Source: Coturnix japonica (lineage: Eukaryota > Chordata > Aves > Galliformes > Phasianidae). Taken from it: a stretch of DNA of 64,000 bases. Shown piece after piece: positions 1 through 42,980 of this stretch. Where the stretch lies: NCBI RefSeq assembly GCF_001577835.2, contig NC_029521.1, positions 27,870,917 to 27,934,916 of the forward strand, in the 5' to 3' direction. Position 1 is the stretch's first letter. Each line of letters begins with the position of its first letter. The notes below the pieces were generated by a model, which was not told the origin of the DNA, made no database searches, and saw only the letters and a list, made by a program, of their open reading frames with translations. A program made the translations under genes and the position numbers.

Positions 1-15391
<15,391 letters not shown>

Positions 15392-15914
15392 CCAGAAACA
15401 TGAGCTGGATTTCATGTTTTCTTTTAACAGCATTGGACTGCTTATATTCTCTCTGTGCTGGTACAGGAAACGTTAGACTTCTGACCAACGTTCTGCTTCT
15501 TCAGCGGATTAGTATTGGCCAACAGAATAACTTCTAATAGGTTTAAGGTGCAAAGATCCGTGTAATTTCACATACTCCAGATGATAATTTTTCCTTCTGT
15601 ATTATATATGCAATGTACTCTTTACTGGCTATTACATTCCCCCGCTTAACAAATCGACATTCGCTTCCCCGTGTTGAGTAGATTTACCAATATTTCCACT
15701 AAGATTTAAACAAAACCCACGCACGCAGTGTGTGCTGTGGTATTCAGGTATTTATAGGTTAGCTGTGTTTTAACTGGAAATGCTATTGCAAAGGAGTAGT
15801 TGGTTTAAAAGTAAAACGCAACTGGGTCAAAAGTCTGGTTTATAAACACAGATATTCCAACCGAAATAACCCTTTAAGAGCAGGATTTTAATACTATGAT
15901 ATTTTCCTAGTGTT

Positions 15915-15920
15915 ATTAAA
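15915..15920 (+). terminator. HTRA1: Possible poly(A) signal ATTAAA, HTRA1
   Basis: ATTAAA 524 bp after the stop; the common variant hexamer. It is a candidate proximal site. Confidence 0.4.
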
Positions 15921-16485
15921 AGACTTCAACAGTACTTCTTGTGAGTGATTCATTTCGCATCTCTTTATGGAGCCTTCCGTCTTTGAACAGCACATCCGCC
16001 TTAAAGGATGTTTGTGTTTTAATGGTCATAAAGCAAAATGCTTCTTGGTACGTGCATCACATTGGCTCTCCAATGTTGCCTGTCCCATATGTTAGCATGG
16101 TTTCCTTATTTGGTTTTCATTATGGATTGAATGCTGCCTGAAATAGCGTTTGCCTATTGCATGCATTGTCGTGCTCACGGAGCATCTCTCAGGTAGTGAG
16201 ATGTCTGTAAGCTTTGCAGGTCTGGCTGCCATAGGGCTCTTTAAAACAGGCCTTTGTGTTAACAATCTGATTGCTGGTGTGTTTGGTAAGGACTGGTTTC
16301 GATTAGAGTACTGGGCGCTATTCTAACATAAAAACTGAATCTGTTTTTCTGGATGCCCTTGAGAAGTGAATGGGGTGATCTTGTTCTCAAGGTGATCAGC
16401 TAAATTAAATCATGGCATAATTACTCATGGGTAAACAACAGGATAAGCAGCTTTTCCACTCCCTGTTGAAATATGCATTTCAGAG

Positions 16486-16491
16486 AATAAA
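16486..16491 (+). terminator. HTRA1: Possible poly(A) signal AATAAA, HTRA1
   Basis: Canonical AATAAA about 1.1 kb after the stop, in AT-rich sequence. It is the better candidate for the distal HTRA1 end. Confidence 0.5.
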
Positions 16492-17454
16492 TGCGAGGTC
16501 TCTCAACAAATTTCAGTGACTGCCGTTCTTAAACACTCTTCTTTTTTAAGCTGCTTCTTAATGAAACTCTTCAGCTTCATTGCTGGTAAGGTTGAGTTTT
16601 TAAACAAGGGTTGTGTGCCATTCTATGATGGTAAGAAATCCTCTGTAGCCAGGTCCTTGGCAATGCTCTCTCCTACCAGCTGTGTTTTGGTTATGTTTAT
16701 CCCCACATGCCAATATCTCACCTGGATTGCAGCAGGTAATTGTATGGGGTTGGATGGCTGGAAAAATGCACGTGCCCAAAGATCTGCCAAGTGCTGAAGG
16801 GCTGCAGCACTTCACAGCATCTCTGATACAAGGTAGAACACCTTGCAGAGCTGTGTTGGTTTTCTTTTAATATGTTTGCAGTGTTCATTGTACTGATGTC
16901 AATTAATGTTTGAGATATCTGTTGAAGTAATGTATTTTGCAGGTGTTCCATAGTGTGTAGCACGCTCACAAATAGCTCTCAGCAAAAGCAAGTTGAAATA
17001 TCCCACCTACCTTCCCTGCTCCATTAACAAGTCAAAAAGCCAAAGCCCTGAAGCTGTGAAGTTGTGTTTCAAACAAGTTCTATTTCATCTGCCTTTTTAT
17101 TTCAAAGCAAGTGCTTGCATCATTCACAAAGTGGGTCTATTCTCTTTGTTCCTTGTTTATTTCTCACTAGGAAACCCCTGGGTTGCTGTCCTTGGTTTCT
17201 ACCTACCTACTTTGGTTTTGCTGCTGATGTCCTTGCACTGACCACGGTGCGTCCTTAGGCCTGTGCTTCGCATACTGTTGTGAGGCACAAATATAACTCG
17301 GGGCAGACGGATTTAACTTCTGTAAGTGGTTTTTGTGCATCTGTGGGATTAATGTCAGGCTTGACCACACTTCTAGCTGGTGTACTCGAGGCCACAGCTC
17401 CATCTAGTGGGATGCCAGCTGGTCTCATGCAGCTGGTTGGTTTTATTATAGGGC

Positions 17455-17580
17455 CATAGAAAGATTAAGTTTGGAAAAGGCAACTGAGATCATCTAGTCC
17501 AACCATCCATCCCCACCAGCCATATCCCACAGTGGCTCCACCACCTCCCTGGGCAGCCTGTGCCAATGCATTACTTCTGT
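17455..17580 (-). repeat. CR1 LINE fragment
   Basis: Reverse-complement CR1 3' region: GATCATCTAGTCCAACCATC, CCATCCCCACCAGC, then CACCACCTCCCTGGGCAGCC. These are hallmark phrases of bird CR1 read from the tail inward. Confidence 0.85.
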
Positions 17581-18434
17581 TCTATATTTGATCTTCATAA
17601 TTGACCATGATCCCAAGCAAGGCACGAACATCCTCACAAAGGTTTAGAGTTCCCTCTTGTGTTCAGCCATGTTTGCAGCTTAAGGTTTCTTAAAAGCATC
17701 TGTGAATGGTTTATAAATAGTTAAATAAGGCTATCGATAAAGAGAGACAACCAAGTGGCATTTGTGTTTGCATGAATTCGGGTCTGTTTTTGGGTTGTAG
17801 AGTTGAAATGGTTTTCTTTCTTTGCTGCTTCCACACGGTTCTTTCCAAAGTGCAATCGAAATGACTTTGTATGGAGGAGCTCTGGCACAGTTTGCATAAA
17901 TACTGATTTCCTGGAAATTTCAGCAAGTGTTGGACACTAAATGAGGGGAATTGGGCCTCCTGGCTTGATCTGCTGTGCTGTGGAATGTCTGAATGGAAAG
18001 TGGAGCTCCTGCATCTCCGATGCTGGATACATTGCTATATGTGGCCGCAGTCAGATGTCGTTCAGTGCAGCAAAGTCACTTCTTCCATGAGGGAGATGTC
18101 TGCAGAGCTGGTAATAAAGAAAGACTAACAATTGTCTGGATTTAGTGGCTGATACACCGGGCAAGAAGCTCCTGTGTTTTCAGTACCAGAAGATATTCTT
18201 TCACAGTGCCTATTCTCCTTTATGGTAAGGGAGCTGATAATGCTTTTAAAGCTCTTTTATTGTTTTACTAGAGGTCTGTCGCTGTGAGCAGGGCATGAGA
18301 TCATACGTTTGTCATTGTTACATACAGGAAAATGCAGGTGATTGAAACTGTGGTTGTCATTGGTCGAGTTGTACCCACCAGTCCAGAGCAGTGGTTTTTA
18401 GAGGCTCCAAGTGTTTATCATGGGCTCTGGGAAG

Positions 18435-18545
18435 CCTGGTCTAGTATTTAATGTGGAGGGAGGTTGGCATCCCTGCCTATGGCGGGGGGCGTTGGAGTTT
18501 GATGATCCTTGGGGTCCCTTCCAACCCAAGCCGTTCTATGATCAC
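18435..18545 (+). repeat. CR1 LINE 3' end
   Basis: It reads GGTTGGCATCCCTGCCTATG, TTGATGATCCTTGGGGTCCC and TTCCAACCCAAGCCGTTCTA with the ATGATC tail, the standard CR1 terminus. Confidence 0.85.
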
Positions 18546-18959
18546 CTGTATGCCATTGAGTATTGGTTTGTGTTGTGTGTCATGGCAGGAGTCCTTTTAG
18601 CCTACAAAGTGAGAATCAAGAAACATTCATTTGAGATTCCAAGGATTTCCTCCACTGAGTTATGTTTGAGATTATTCCTGTATTATTTCCTGCTGTACCT
18701 TCTTCCACTCAGAAGATAGTAATGTGCCTTGGTGTCCTTTGCTCAGTCCCCCTCCCTTTTCTCTGGCTGTCTCTCCATTAGTACTGTTGGTGGCTGTCTG
18801 TGAAAGGAAACCAGAACTGCACTCTGTGATGACAGTTGGGCCAGGCTTTAAAGCTGAATGTCAACAAGTTGTTGTGAAGCTTTCTTCATACCAAGAGGCA
18901 GAAATGTCCTGAGGAGATCAGAAGGAGCCACAAAGTTCAATCAGTGCCAGATAAAGTTA

Positions 18960-19208
18960 ACTGGAGGGGCTGGGATTGGTAGCATTACCTCCAGGGGAGG
19001 CTCAGGTTGGATATTAGGAAACAATTCTTCAGATAGAGTGGTGATGCAGTGGCACAGCTGCCCAGGTACTGGTGGGGTCACTATTCTTGGAGGTGTTCCA
19101 GAGCTGTGGGGATGTGACACTGAGGGACATGGGCACAGTGTGGGTGGGTTGGGGTTGGCCTGGGGGATTTGCGAGGTCTTTTCTAGCCTGAAAGATTCTA
19201 TGATGGTG
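18960..19208 (+). repeat. CR1 LINE fragment with 3' end
   Basis: Longer CR1 stretch: GGCTCAGGTTGGATATTAGG, GGTGATGCAGTGGCACAGCT, GGTGTTCCAGAGCTGTGGGG and the terminal GATTCTATGATGG. Confidence 0.88.
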
Positions 19209-20304
19209 TGAAGGTCGGTGTCATCATTTTTCAGTAGCCACAGCACAGCGGAATCTGTTCTTAAACTCTCCTGAGGTAGGTGATAACTCAGAATTGATCA
19301 GAGGAAAAATGAGGTCAAAGCTCAATAACGGCATTGCAGCACCTCTATGTTACTAATAAAACCAGACCCATCTCGCTTCTCTGCTTCCATTCCAGCCTTT
19401 TCATCCCTTCAGCTCACATTCAATGCTTTCTTTTTCCCTCAGCTTTATACTTTCAACTACTATTTAAAGCAAGCAGCGAATCTGATCCTGTACTGGTGTT
19501 TTTGTAACACGCTCCCTTGCTTTCTTTCAAAGCCCTCTCGCATGCAGAGTGTAGGCCCCGTGATTTAGGACTAATTCCACTCATTCATCCTCTTCTTGAG
19601 CTCCAAGGTAACCTTGTATGCTTCCAGCTGGCAACTTGTGCAGCCCTTGTCCAAGAAGCAAAGTTTTCCACCGTGCTGCTGGCCTTGCAGATACTCTGTG
19701 GCTCAGAGCCCTCCCATGTGGGGCTGCTGCATTTCTTCTGTCTCCCATCTCTGGGTTAGCACAGCCCCTGTTTCCCCTCTAGTAGAACTGAGGTGATGGT
19801 ACAGATGACGTCTCTGCAGAGGATGTTTTCACTGTGCTGTTCTGATGAAGTATGGGTGGTAATGGCTAACAGTCCTCATACCTGGCACCTTTGTGGGTGC
19901 TGTGGTTTAGGCTGTGGGGTCTTGCTCCATTCCCATTTCCCAAAGACCTCAAAAGCTTAGAGAGTTGAAGCAGCCTATGGGGTTGGCCATGCAACTGTGT
20001 TCCGATAGGATAAATACGTGTTTATGGGCACCTGCTCAGGTGAGACCACGAGGGGGCGAATAGAAGCCAAAAATCCCAATGCTGTAGTTGAGTAAGGGGG
20101 AAAGCTCAAGCTTAAGAACATGGGAAAAGCAGATTTGCATGGAAGTGGGTACCAGGTGCTCAGCAATGAGAGCTGAAATTAACTTTCATCAGCAGAGTTG
20201 ACTTCAAGTTTATGAGTGGCTGAGCATCTGACAAGGTAAGAGTAGAGTTAGTCTGCATCGGTGTAAGTTCATGTGTCCAGCAAGGGAGAACAGTGGATAG
20301 TCTG

Positions 20305-20505
20305 GACTGGAACCATAGAATGTTTGAAGTTCCACACCTCTGGGTCCCCTTGATCTCCCCCTGCCCTACCCAGAGCAGGGTGCCCAGGGCCACATCCAGG
20401 TGGGTTTGGATATCTCCAAGGAGATCTTACAGCTTCTCTGGTCCCTGTGTCAGGGCTCCAGCACTGGCACAGTACAGCACAGCAGAGCTGCCCAGTGTCT
20501 AGACA
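20305..20505 (-). repeat. CR1 LINE fragment
   Basis: Reverse-complement CR1: CCATAGAATG tail, then CCTACCCAGAGCAGGGTGCC, CAGGGCCACATCCAGGTGGG and TTTGGATATCTCCAAGGAG. Confidence 0.85.
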
Positions 20506-20844
20506 GAACCAGTCAGTCGTAGCTGTCTTCTAGCTGGTGCCCATAAAGGACATCACTGTGCTGAAGCTATGATGCACATCTTAGTTCTTTTTTTGCAACG
20601 TATTTGTTTATTCTCAACTAAAGAGGTTTTATGTTTTTTATTTGTTTTGAGGAAAAGCATTTCACAAAAGAAAGGAGGATTTCAGTACATTACAAGAGCT
20701 CTGTTGGGTTTTGTTCCAGCCCTGTGAGCACTGAGGGCCATTGCAAACACTGTCACCATATGCAAGGTATATATATATATGCACCTTTGCTCAATTTGCT
20801 TTATTGTTTTCAGTGCAGAGGAGAATATTTTTAGCTATGGGATA

Positions 20845-21320
20845 TTCCTGCAGCCACAGGTGATACCTTCCTGGCATACAGGGCTAGAGATGAGTTGCAT
20901 CATCTGCACACAGCACAGTCTCTTTGAACTTAAATCAGCCCGTCCTAAGATCTCCATAGCTTTTTGACTCCCATCGCCTGCACTGTTCATTCTTTTCTGG
21001 ATACTGAATGGGCTGTTAGTGACTGCCTTTGCTGCTTTACCTATGTATTATTGGCACGGACACCATACATTGTCTGCTTCCTCTTTTCAGCAGCCTATTA
21101 AGTATTTGAAGGCAGTTGTCACATCTCCCCTTTGGACTTCCATCCTCTGGAGACTAAGCACTTATTTGATTTGGTTTTTCATCTCAGGTCAGATATTCTA
21201 ATGTGGCCTCATTGCCATCAGGCTGATCCAAATCCCTTCTGAAGTCAATGCCCAGCCTGGCTGGTGGACCCCACTTGCAGCTACACAGACAGAGCAGAGC
21301 TGCACCTCCCAGGGATGGCT
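20845..21320 (-). repeat. CR1 LINE fragment, internal
   Basis: Reads like the reverse complement of the CR1 reverse-transcriptase 3' region, for example GGCAGTTGTCACATCTCCCC and CATTGCCATCAGGCTGATCC. It is diverged and its limits are approximate. Confidence 0.55.
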
Positions 21321-21389
21321 CATCAGAGACCAGCCATGTATTAATCTGTAGGTAACAGTGAGGAGTGATGTTCTATAGGGTAGTATTTC

Positions 21390-21475
21390 AAAGAATCATC
21401 GAATCATCAGGGTTGGAAAATGCTGCCTGCTCCTCCACTGTGCCTCCAATGTCCTTGGCACAAAACAGGACACTA
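21390..21475 (-). repeat. CR1 LINE fragment
   Basis: It starts AAAGAATCATCGAATCATCA, then GGGTTGGAAAATGCTGCCTG. This is the reverse complement of the CR1 3' tail. Confidence 0.7.
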
Positions 21476-23324
21476 AAGGCAGCGTAATGCTGTTAGCCAC
21501 TAAGTGTCATTAGAGCTCTCATTACTGGGTGGACTTGGTCTCTGGAACGTGTGCTTTTGTCTTTTAGCACTGGATTGTGTGTGCTCAGGGCTGGCTCTGT
21601 ACTGTGGAAATGGGCATTCACGGGCAGTCTCACCTGAGTCAATAGAACTTTTGTATCTTTATTGCAATGTTTAAAAGAGAAGCGGAGCCTGTTATTGTAT
21701 CTAAGGTTAAGCAGTTTGGGTGTAGCTGGGGGAAGGAGCTATAAATGGGCTAAGGGTTACCGGTACAGCCTTCCTGCTTTGGAGCATGTGCAAACTAGAT
21801 CAGCATGCAGTGCCTTGACTTACCACTGTTATAGTGCAACTGCATGCAGTGGGGGAACATTTTTCTGCTGGAGTATTGTAGTATTTATTTCTTTTTCAGT
21901 GCTTTTTGTTAGTTCAGTGAGACCCCCTGTTACTGTTCTTAACTTTGGCTCTTGGTTTGAACCCAAACCAATTTTACTGCACAATGGGGTGGCAGCTAGA
22001 AAGTGTGCAATGGAATACATCAATGGCTATTGTATTTTTCCTTTTTTAAAGGGCAATTCTTGCATCCTTATGAGATGAGACAATGCCCTGAATCTAATGA
22101 GGGTAGAGCTGCAAGGTGCAAAGTGGGTGTGAAAGCTGAAGCCTTTCCAGCAGGCTGTGGGCCACTGGGTGTGATCCAGCTGATGAACTTGGCTGGCCTG
22201 TCCTTGGCTATACATTATGCTACAGCTGGATTTTAAGCTCTCTTCTTCGAAATAATGTTTGGCTGTTAATTATGTGAAGGCAAGCACAGCATGGAAGCAT
22301 CTGGGCAGATTTCATTGCTTGCTCAGCCTACCCAAGATCATTCCTGTGTTTTCTCTTCATGCTAAAGAACAAAACCTACTGTTTGGTATCGCTATGGTTA
22401 TGCTCCATTTAAGCTGGGCTTTGTAGGAGGGTATTGCATAGGCTGGATTGGCCTTTGGAAGCTTTCCAGTGTGGATTTTGAAGCATGGTGCCCTCAGAAT
22501 GCACCCTCTTTGTAAAGTATGAATGGAAGGCGTCGCTTGAACTCAAAGGATTTCAGCAAATATCTTCATAATGGATTGGGGAAGTATTGAAGGCCTGATG
22601 CTGAAAAGAGATAGGTAAACAGTCAGCTGTGCTAAATATTTCCAAAGCTTTCAGGAGACTATTCATAGCAGAAGAGTTATGCAAGTAGCTTAAACACTTG
22701 CAGAGTTTCATTGTCAGTTCTGATGTTTAATTTTAACAACCTATCCTGACTCCCAGTTAAACAGTAAATAGGGCAATATATGGTACAGCAACATATAACT
22801 AAAATGGACTTTATTGTGGCAAAATTGACCAACATCTTTTCCTTGTGTACAGATTTTTTGTGTAATGCATAGTATTGAGGGGGAAAGGTGGGGGAACAAG
22901 ATGGGTGTGTTTATATCGGTAGTTACCTGTCCATTCAGTAAGTCCAACACTCCTGTTGCCTCACAGAGTATAACCTGTATGGCACTCCTCATATGATGGG
23001 AGAGCACAGTTCTGCACTGGTGGAAATGATCTGCCCATTTAGCTGGAAAAAGAAGAGAATAGAAAGAGAAAGTTGACTGTACTGTACTTCGCCCTCTATC
23101 TTGCCATGGATTGTACAGGGAAACAAAAGCCAGGCGCAGCTCAGAAAGTGGGGCCATGTTGGGCTGAGCACTAGACTGGACTCTTAGGACTTTTTTTTTT
23201 TAATTAACTGAAAATGTTTTCTTTTGTGTGGATTTCAACTCTGAAAAGTACACATTCCAAAGTCAAAATGCCACAGAAAATCAGACATTCAGGGAAACAT
23301 TTAGGGAGGGTTAGGCCCAGGGAG

Positions 23325-23480
23325 GTGATGGAGTCACCGACACAGAGGGTGTTCAAGGAACAACTGGATGTTGTGTTGAGGGACGTAGTGTAGTGGGAGC
23401 TATTGGTAATAGGTGAATGGTTGGACTGGATGATCTTTTAGGTCTTTTCCAACCTTGGTGATTCTATGATTCTATGGTTG
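23325..23480 (+). repeat. CR1 LINE 3' end
   Basis: It contains GTTCAAGGAACAACTGGATG, GGTTGGACTGGATGATCTTT, AGGTCTTTTCCAACCTTGGT and the tandem tail GATTCTATGATTCTATGG. It is the clearest CR1 terminus in the window. Confidence 0.92.
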
Positions 23481-24959
23481 GTTTCAATGATCTCCCAACC
23501 CCTACAGTTCTGTTGTGATACTCTTGTGGCACACAGCTTTGATTTGTATTTTAAAAGCTCTATTACTGCTACATTATTACGTTCTCATCCTTCTGGTAGA
23601 ATGAGACTCTGTAGGTCACCAAAAATTTCATAGCAGGGAATACAATTGCAGCTCCAATGATACAAACACAGGGGACCTGAGCATTGGAGTAGCCTCCTCC
23701 ATGGTACACTTCAATCAACTCTTACCACAGTGTTAGATGCATGGATTGTGTGAGTTTAAGGCTCAAATTTAGAGCAGCAGAGAAATTTCCTTATGGAACT
23801 TCCCATTATCCTCAATAACATAGCTGGTTTGTTTGTGGGATTCTCTGGGACCCCTCTGTTTGCATGGATGGAAAGGCTTGTTTCCTTGGCAGAAATCTCA
23901 TGGCCTTGTTAAAGTTCAGCACGTGGAAGGTTGGGAGCCTTCCCTGTTCTCCCTGCAGAGCTTGTTGGATGTGTTTAAACGCTTGGAGGTCTTTCAGATG
24001 AGAATATCCCAGACTGGTAATCTTGACTTTTCCATTCTTGCTTTTTGTTTCTTCTGCTTTTTAACCTCTGAAATAAGATTAAATTCCTGCAAGAGACTCT
24101 TCTGGGCAGCACAGTGTAGACATCTACTGTGCCAGCCACCAAGTAGGAAACCTTGGGAAGCGTCTTGTACAAGTTGAGCTGAATGGCGACTCATTTAGAA
24201 TGATGTAGGTAGGTTAATTTTAGCTTTCTCTACAAGCACTTTGGTGTTCAACAGTTTCCATAAGCTGGAAAGTAGCATAAATGTTGAGCAATGCACTGTA
24301 AGTGAACTGGTGCTGGGAATTGCTGTGGCATTACTAAATGGTTGATTTCTTTCTTCTGAATACTGAAGAATCACTACATATGAAAAAGGAAGCCATGAAT
24401 GTGTGTCCATTCCCTGCATACTTTTCTGATACAGGCAGAAAGAACAGGTTTGGGGTGGAAAGCAGCATTCAAGAAATGGGACATTGCAGCAAACCTTCAG
24501 TTTGAAAGATCTGTAGCTTTCCCATATGGTTTGCTGGATGTGAGCACTTGCTTTAGCAAGCAGCTGAACTCCAATGCAAGATGTCCTGAGTCAACAGGTT
24601 GGTTTTTTCAAGCAAACTCCTTTAGGTTTTGCATGCCTGCCAGTTTTGTTTTGTGGTAACACACAATCTCACATATTCTTTTTCAGTGTTGCATGGTCAA
24701 AAGCTGAGCTCTGCTCTCAGAACAGCAGCTAATTGCTGATGGGTTATCAAGACTGCAGTGCAATATGTTGGGTTTATCTTTATGGTACTTTATTTTACAT
24801 CCAACTTCCTCCTGCTGTGATTTCAGTACGTGCAGTAGCAAGGACAAATAAACTCTGGATCTTTTTGTTGAACAGAGGATGCTGGCATTTCAGCAGATGT
24901 AAATCAAAAGTACCTGCTATCAAACCTGAATGCTTTATGTTGGAATAGAATACTTCATG

Positions 24960-25445
24960 CCATACTTCATGCTCATTGCTTCTTGTCATCCCATCAGGCA
25001 TCATTGAGAAGAGTCCAGTTCTGCCTTTACTCCACCCCACCAGGTCTTTATACAAATGAATGAGATCCCTCTAAGCTTTCTCTTCCCAGGCTGTAAGGTC
25101 CCAATTATCTCATTCTCTCCCTGTAGGAAAAATGCTGCATCCTTCAGATGCTCCTTAATCGTTTTAGTGTCTTCATTAGACTTCCTCTACTATGTCCATC
25201 TCTCTTACAAACCGGGTAACCCAGGACTGGAATCAGCATCCCAGGTGGGTTTCACTGCATTGGGCTTACACGGATTTTGGTAGCAGGGGGGCACAGGGGA
25301 GCCCTCCATCAGCAGAGCCCAGAAGCTGCTCCATGTTATGGGCATTCCTCAGGAATTTAGAGGAAGGAATACGACCCCATAGCCCCTTCCCAAACACAAT
25401 GTTTGATCACTCCGCTGGGAGTATGGTGTTGTATTTGCTGTGGTC
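24960..25445 (-). repeat. CR1 LINE fragment, internal
   Basis: It contains GTCCAGTTCTGCCTTTACTC, CAGGTCTTTATACAAATGAA and TGAGATCCCTCTAAGCTTTC, the reverse-complement layout of an internal CR1 region. Diverged, with approximate ends. Confidence 0.55.
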
Positions 25446-26660
25446 AGGAACAGCAAAGCTGTGAATAGCAATGTTCGTGCTTCTGTTTTCTTTATCAATA
25501 CATGAATACAGTAAGTTGTATTTACCACTGTACTCCAATTGTTTGCTCATTGACTGCTTTGATAATTTCCGCCTCTGTTTCTGGACCCTGGCCTTTTGTC
25601 TTTTCTTCCTCTCTTTTAGCACTTTGAACCTTTGCAAAAAGAGGTCTTGCTGTTCCCTTTGTTTCTACACCCAAGACTTGGTTTGCTGCAGGAGGAAAGT
25701 TGGAATATACCATCAGGAATCGTGAATTATTTTAGCTGTTGTGGTTAGTTTGTTGTTTGTACCGTAATCAGAATGAACAGACAGGTAAATCTTGGGTGAA
25801 GTGCAGTGAATGAAATATTAGACCAACAAATGACCTGTTGGTAGCTGGACTGTGAGGAGGGAAAACTACAGGACTGCAATATAATGACTCCAGCTAAGAA
25901 ATTAGCCAGACAAGGTGATGGGCAGTTGTTCCCAAAGCTGTCTGAAATTGCATTGAGCCTTCACACTGACCAACTGATGAAGCCATTTAGATGGAACTTT
26001 GGATTTTTCATTTGGCCATATTTCCTCCCCTTTTGATAAACTTTGTGATTCAAAAAATTGCTGACAAATTCAGCTAAAGATCATGGTGGTAGATTTGGGG
26101 AAGATGCTGCTAAATCTAAGCAACCTCAGCAGAGACTCCCATTGAGCTCCAGTTAGGGTATCTAACAACTTGCAGTAACTTATTTTTGGTACCTGACTTA
26201 ATCCCAAGTGTTATGTGCTGTTTGTTGACAAACTACAAAGAAGCAAGCTTGTAATTTCAAGAGGAAACCATCAGAAATATAAATGTCGACGAGACCAGGA
26301 ATCTCTGCAATGAGTTTGCTGCAATCTGCTTACTTAAGTCTTTAGGTACAAGCAGCTAATAAATAATACTGGGATGATAGGAGTAAAGAAATTAAGTTCA
26401 CCAGTCTGGTTCCAAAGGTAATACTGGACCTGCTCACAAGTCAAAGATACAGTTAAGATAATTTGTAATAATGACGATAAAACAAATTTTCCAGAAACCG
26501 AAACTTTGTTCTTAATAGATTCTGTAAAGATCTGATTGTCGGAGAACATTGGATAAGAGGCCAGGCGTAACTTGGATCATGACTGTTAAACTACATTTCG
26601 TAATCATCCACTGTTTGGACAGGCTGGCCTTGGGAGCCTCACCCTTTCACAGCTGCAGGG

Positions 26661-26666
26661 TATAAA
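26661..26666 (+). promoter_or_regulatory. DMBT1: TATA box of DMBT1-like gene A
   Basis: TATAAA lies 43 bp before the ATG at 26704. The 12-mer TATAAATTCTGA recurs exactly ahead of gene C (61613), and a related TATATATCCTGA lies ahead of gene B (45789). The 5' UTR must therefore be very short, of the order of 10-20 bp. Confidence 0.7.
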
Positions 26667-26703
26667 TTCTGATGCTCTGCTTCATTGGCACCTCTTGTGC
26701 AAG

Positions 26704-41535
<14,832 letters not shown>

Positions 41536-41786
41536 GAGGTGACCAAGAGTCCACAGGTGGAGGGTGCAATTGGGATGTTTCAGAGCATTTCAACTGAACT
41601 CCTTCTTTGATGTTGTGTCTCAGGAGACTGATTTTGGTGGCTTGGGAGAGAAGAACTGATTTCTTTTGCCACTGCTTACATGCAGATAGAACGTTTGTGT
41701 GGTGTTCTACTGATATTAAGTACTCTAGAGAGTAGCCCAAGAAAAATATTTCTTTTAGAGGAAAGTATCTCGATAATCAGCCATAA

Positions 41787-41792
41787 AATAAA
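41787..41792 (+). terminator. DMBT1: Possible poly(A) signal, gene A
   Basis: AATAAA about 250 bp after the stop codon. Confidence 0.5.
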
Positions 41793-42222
41793 CTACACAG
41801 ATATTGCACATAAGGAATTGTTCCTGCACAGGGTTACTTTACTATGGGGACACGGTTCTTCACATTTATGTTTCTCTGAGAAAATGTAGGTTATTTATAA
41901 ATATTTGCACAGAAGATAAATACAATCAAGCCTATTATGTGTGTAATTAAAAAACACAGGGGAGGAAGCATTTGTAATGTAATAAGTAATATTTGCAATA
42001 TTACTTATCTTTTTCTGTATTTGCAAATACACTGCTTATGTGTCTGAGCTCACTTGATTGAAGGATGTGGTTTCTGAGAAAGTGACTTTGCCAAGGAGTG
42101 GTCTGTACTTTTGTTATTACGCATTTCCGAACCTGTAGTGGCAAGGGAAATGTACACAAGTTGCCATAAGGAAGTGTGATCAGCCTCATATCCCCGTGTG
42201 AAAACAAAATAGTAACAATATT

Positions 42223-42228
42223 AATAAA
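42223..42228 (+). terminator. DMBT1: Possible distal poly(A) signal, gene A
   Basis: AATAAA about 690 bp after the stop codon, within ATTAATAAAGG. Confidence 0.4.
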
Positions 42229-42230
42229 GG

Positions 42231-42932
42231 AAGAACTTGTTGGTAAGAACTCCCTTACTACAGGTGAAGCATCATTGGTATTTGCCTTAGAAATGCTCCT
42301 CTTTTAGCCTTTCTTGTTTTCTAGCAAGCAGTGACAGAGGAAAGCTTGCTAGGAACAGCATGAAGTACTACCTGTGAGGTGAGCCAGAAGAGTCTAAGAG
42401 ACTTACACTTGAGACTTCATTTTGTCCTGGTGATGAGGATAAGAGTAGAGAGAAATAGTCATTACAACCTGTAGTATTTCTTCCTGGCTTTTCTAGGTGA
42501 CCCCAGACATCTTCTCACATCCCCTTGCTGTGGAGAAGGGACCTAACAAGGATGGACTGCCAGTGCCGTAGGGAATTTTGTTACCCACACGAGGAACAAG
42601 GACTGAGGGTCCTCCCCTTTTCTACCTACCGCCCTACAACCATATTTGAAGGGTAGAGCAGTCAAGGAAAAGGGCCATCCTCTCTGCCCTTCACAGACCT
42701 ACTACTTTCTCTTCTGCACCAGCTCCTGTTGTTGCACTGCTGTTGTGCTACCCCATAGCTTTTCATAGTTTGATGGCACTTCTTCTGCATCTCACGTTCC
42801 TGAGAGTATCTTTGTGATCAGACTAGGAGAAATATCCTAGGCCCAGGATGTTGATGCCTCCAATCAGCAACATGCTTGTGCTTTTCAGATTGTTTTCCCG
42901 TGCTACACCTGCACCAGGGGTTCTAGTTGAAG

Positions 42933-42980
<48 letters not shown>

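Larger units (their letters stand above)
15392..16515 (+). other. HTRA1: HTRA1 3' UTR
   Basis: AT-rich sequence after the TAA stop, with possible polyadenylation hexamers at 15915 (ATTAAA) and 16486 (AATAAA). The exact end cannot be set without transcripts. Confidence 0.6.
16516..26640. other. Intergenic region HTRA1 to DMBT1-like gene A
   Basis: About 10 kb without a recognised gene. CR1 fragments in both orientations occupy a sizeable part and are listed separately. The remaining open frames, the longest 138 codons on the minus strand at 22741-23157, show no known domain or splice context. Confidence 0.7.
41536..42230 (+). other. DMBT1: Gene A 3' UTR
   Basis: Non-coding sequence after the stop, with AATAAA at 41787-41792 and 42223-42228. 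Either could end the transcript. Confidence 0.6.

Noticed and set aside
22741-23157. 138-codon minus-strand frame in the intergenic region
   Set aside because: No domain, splice signals or promoter were recognised, and frames of this size occur by chance.
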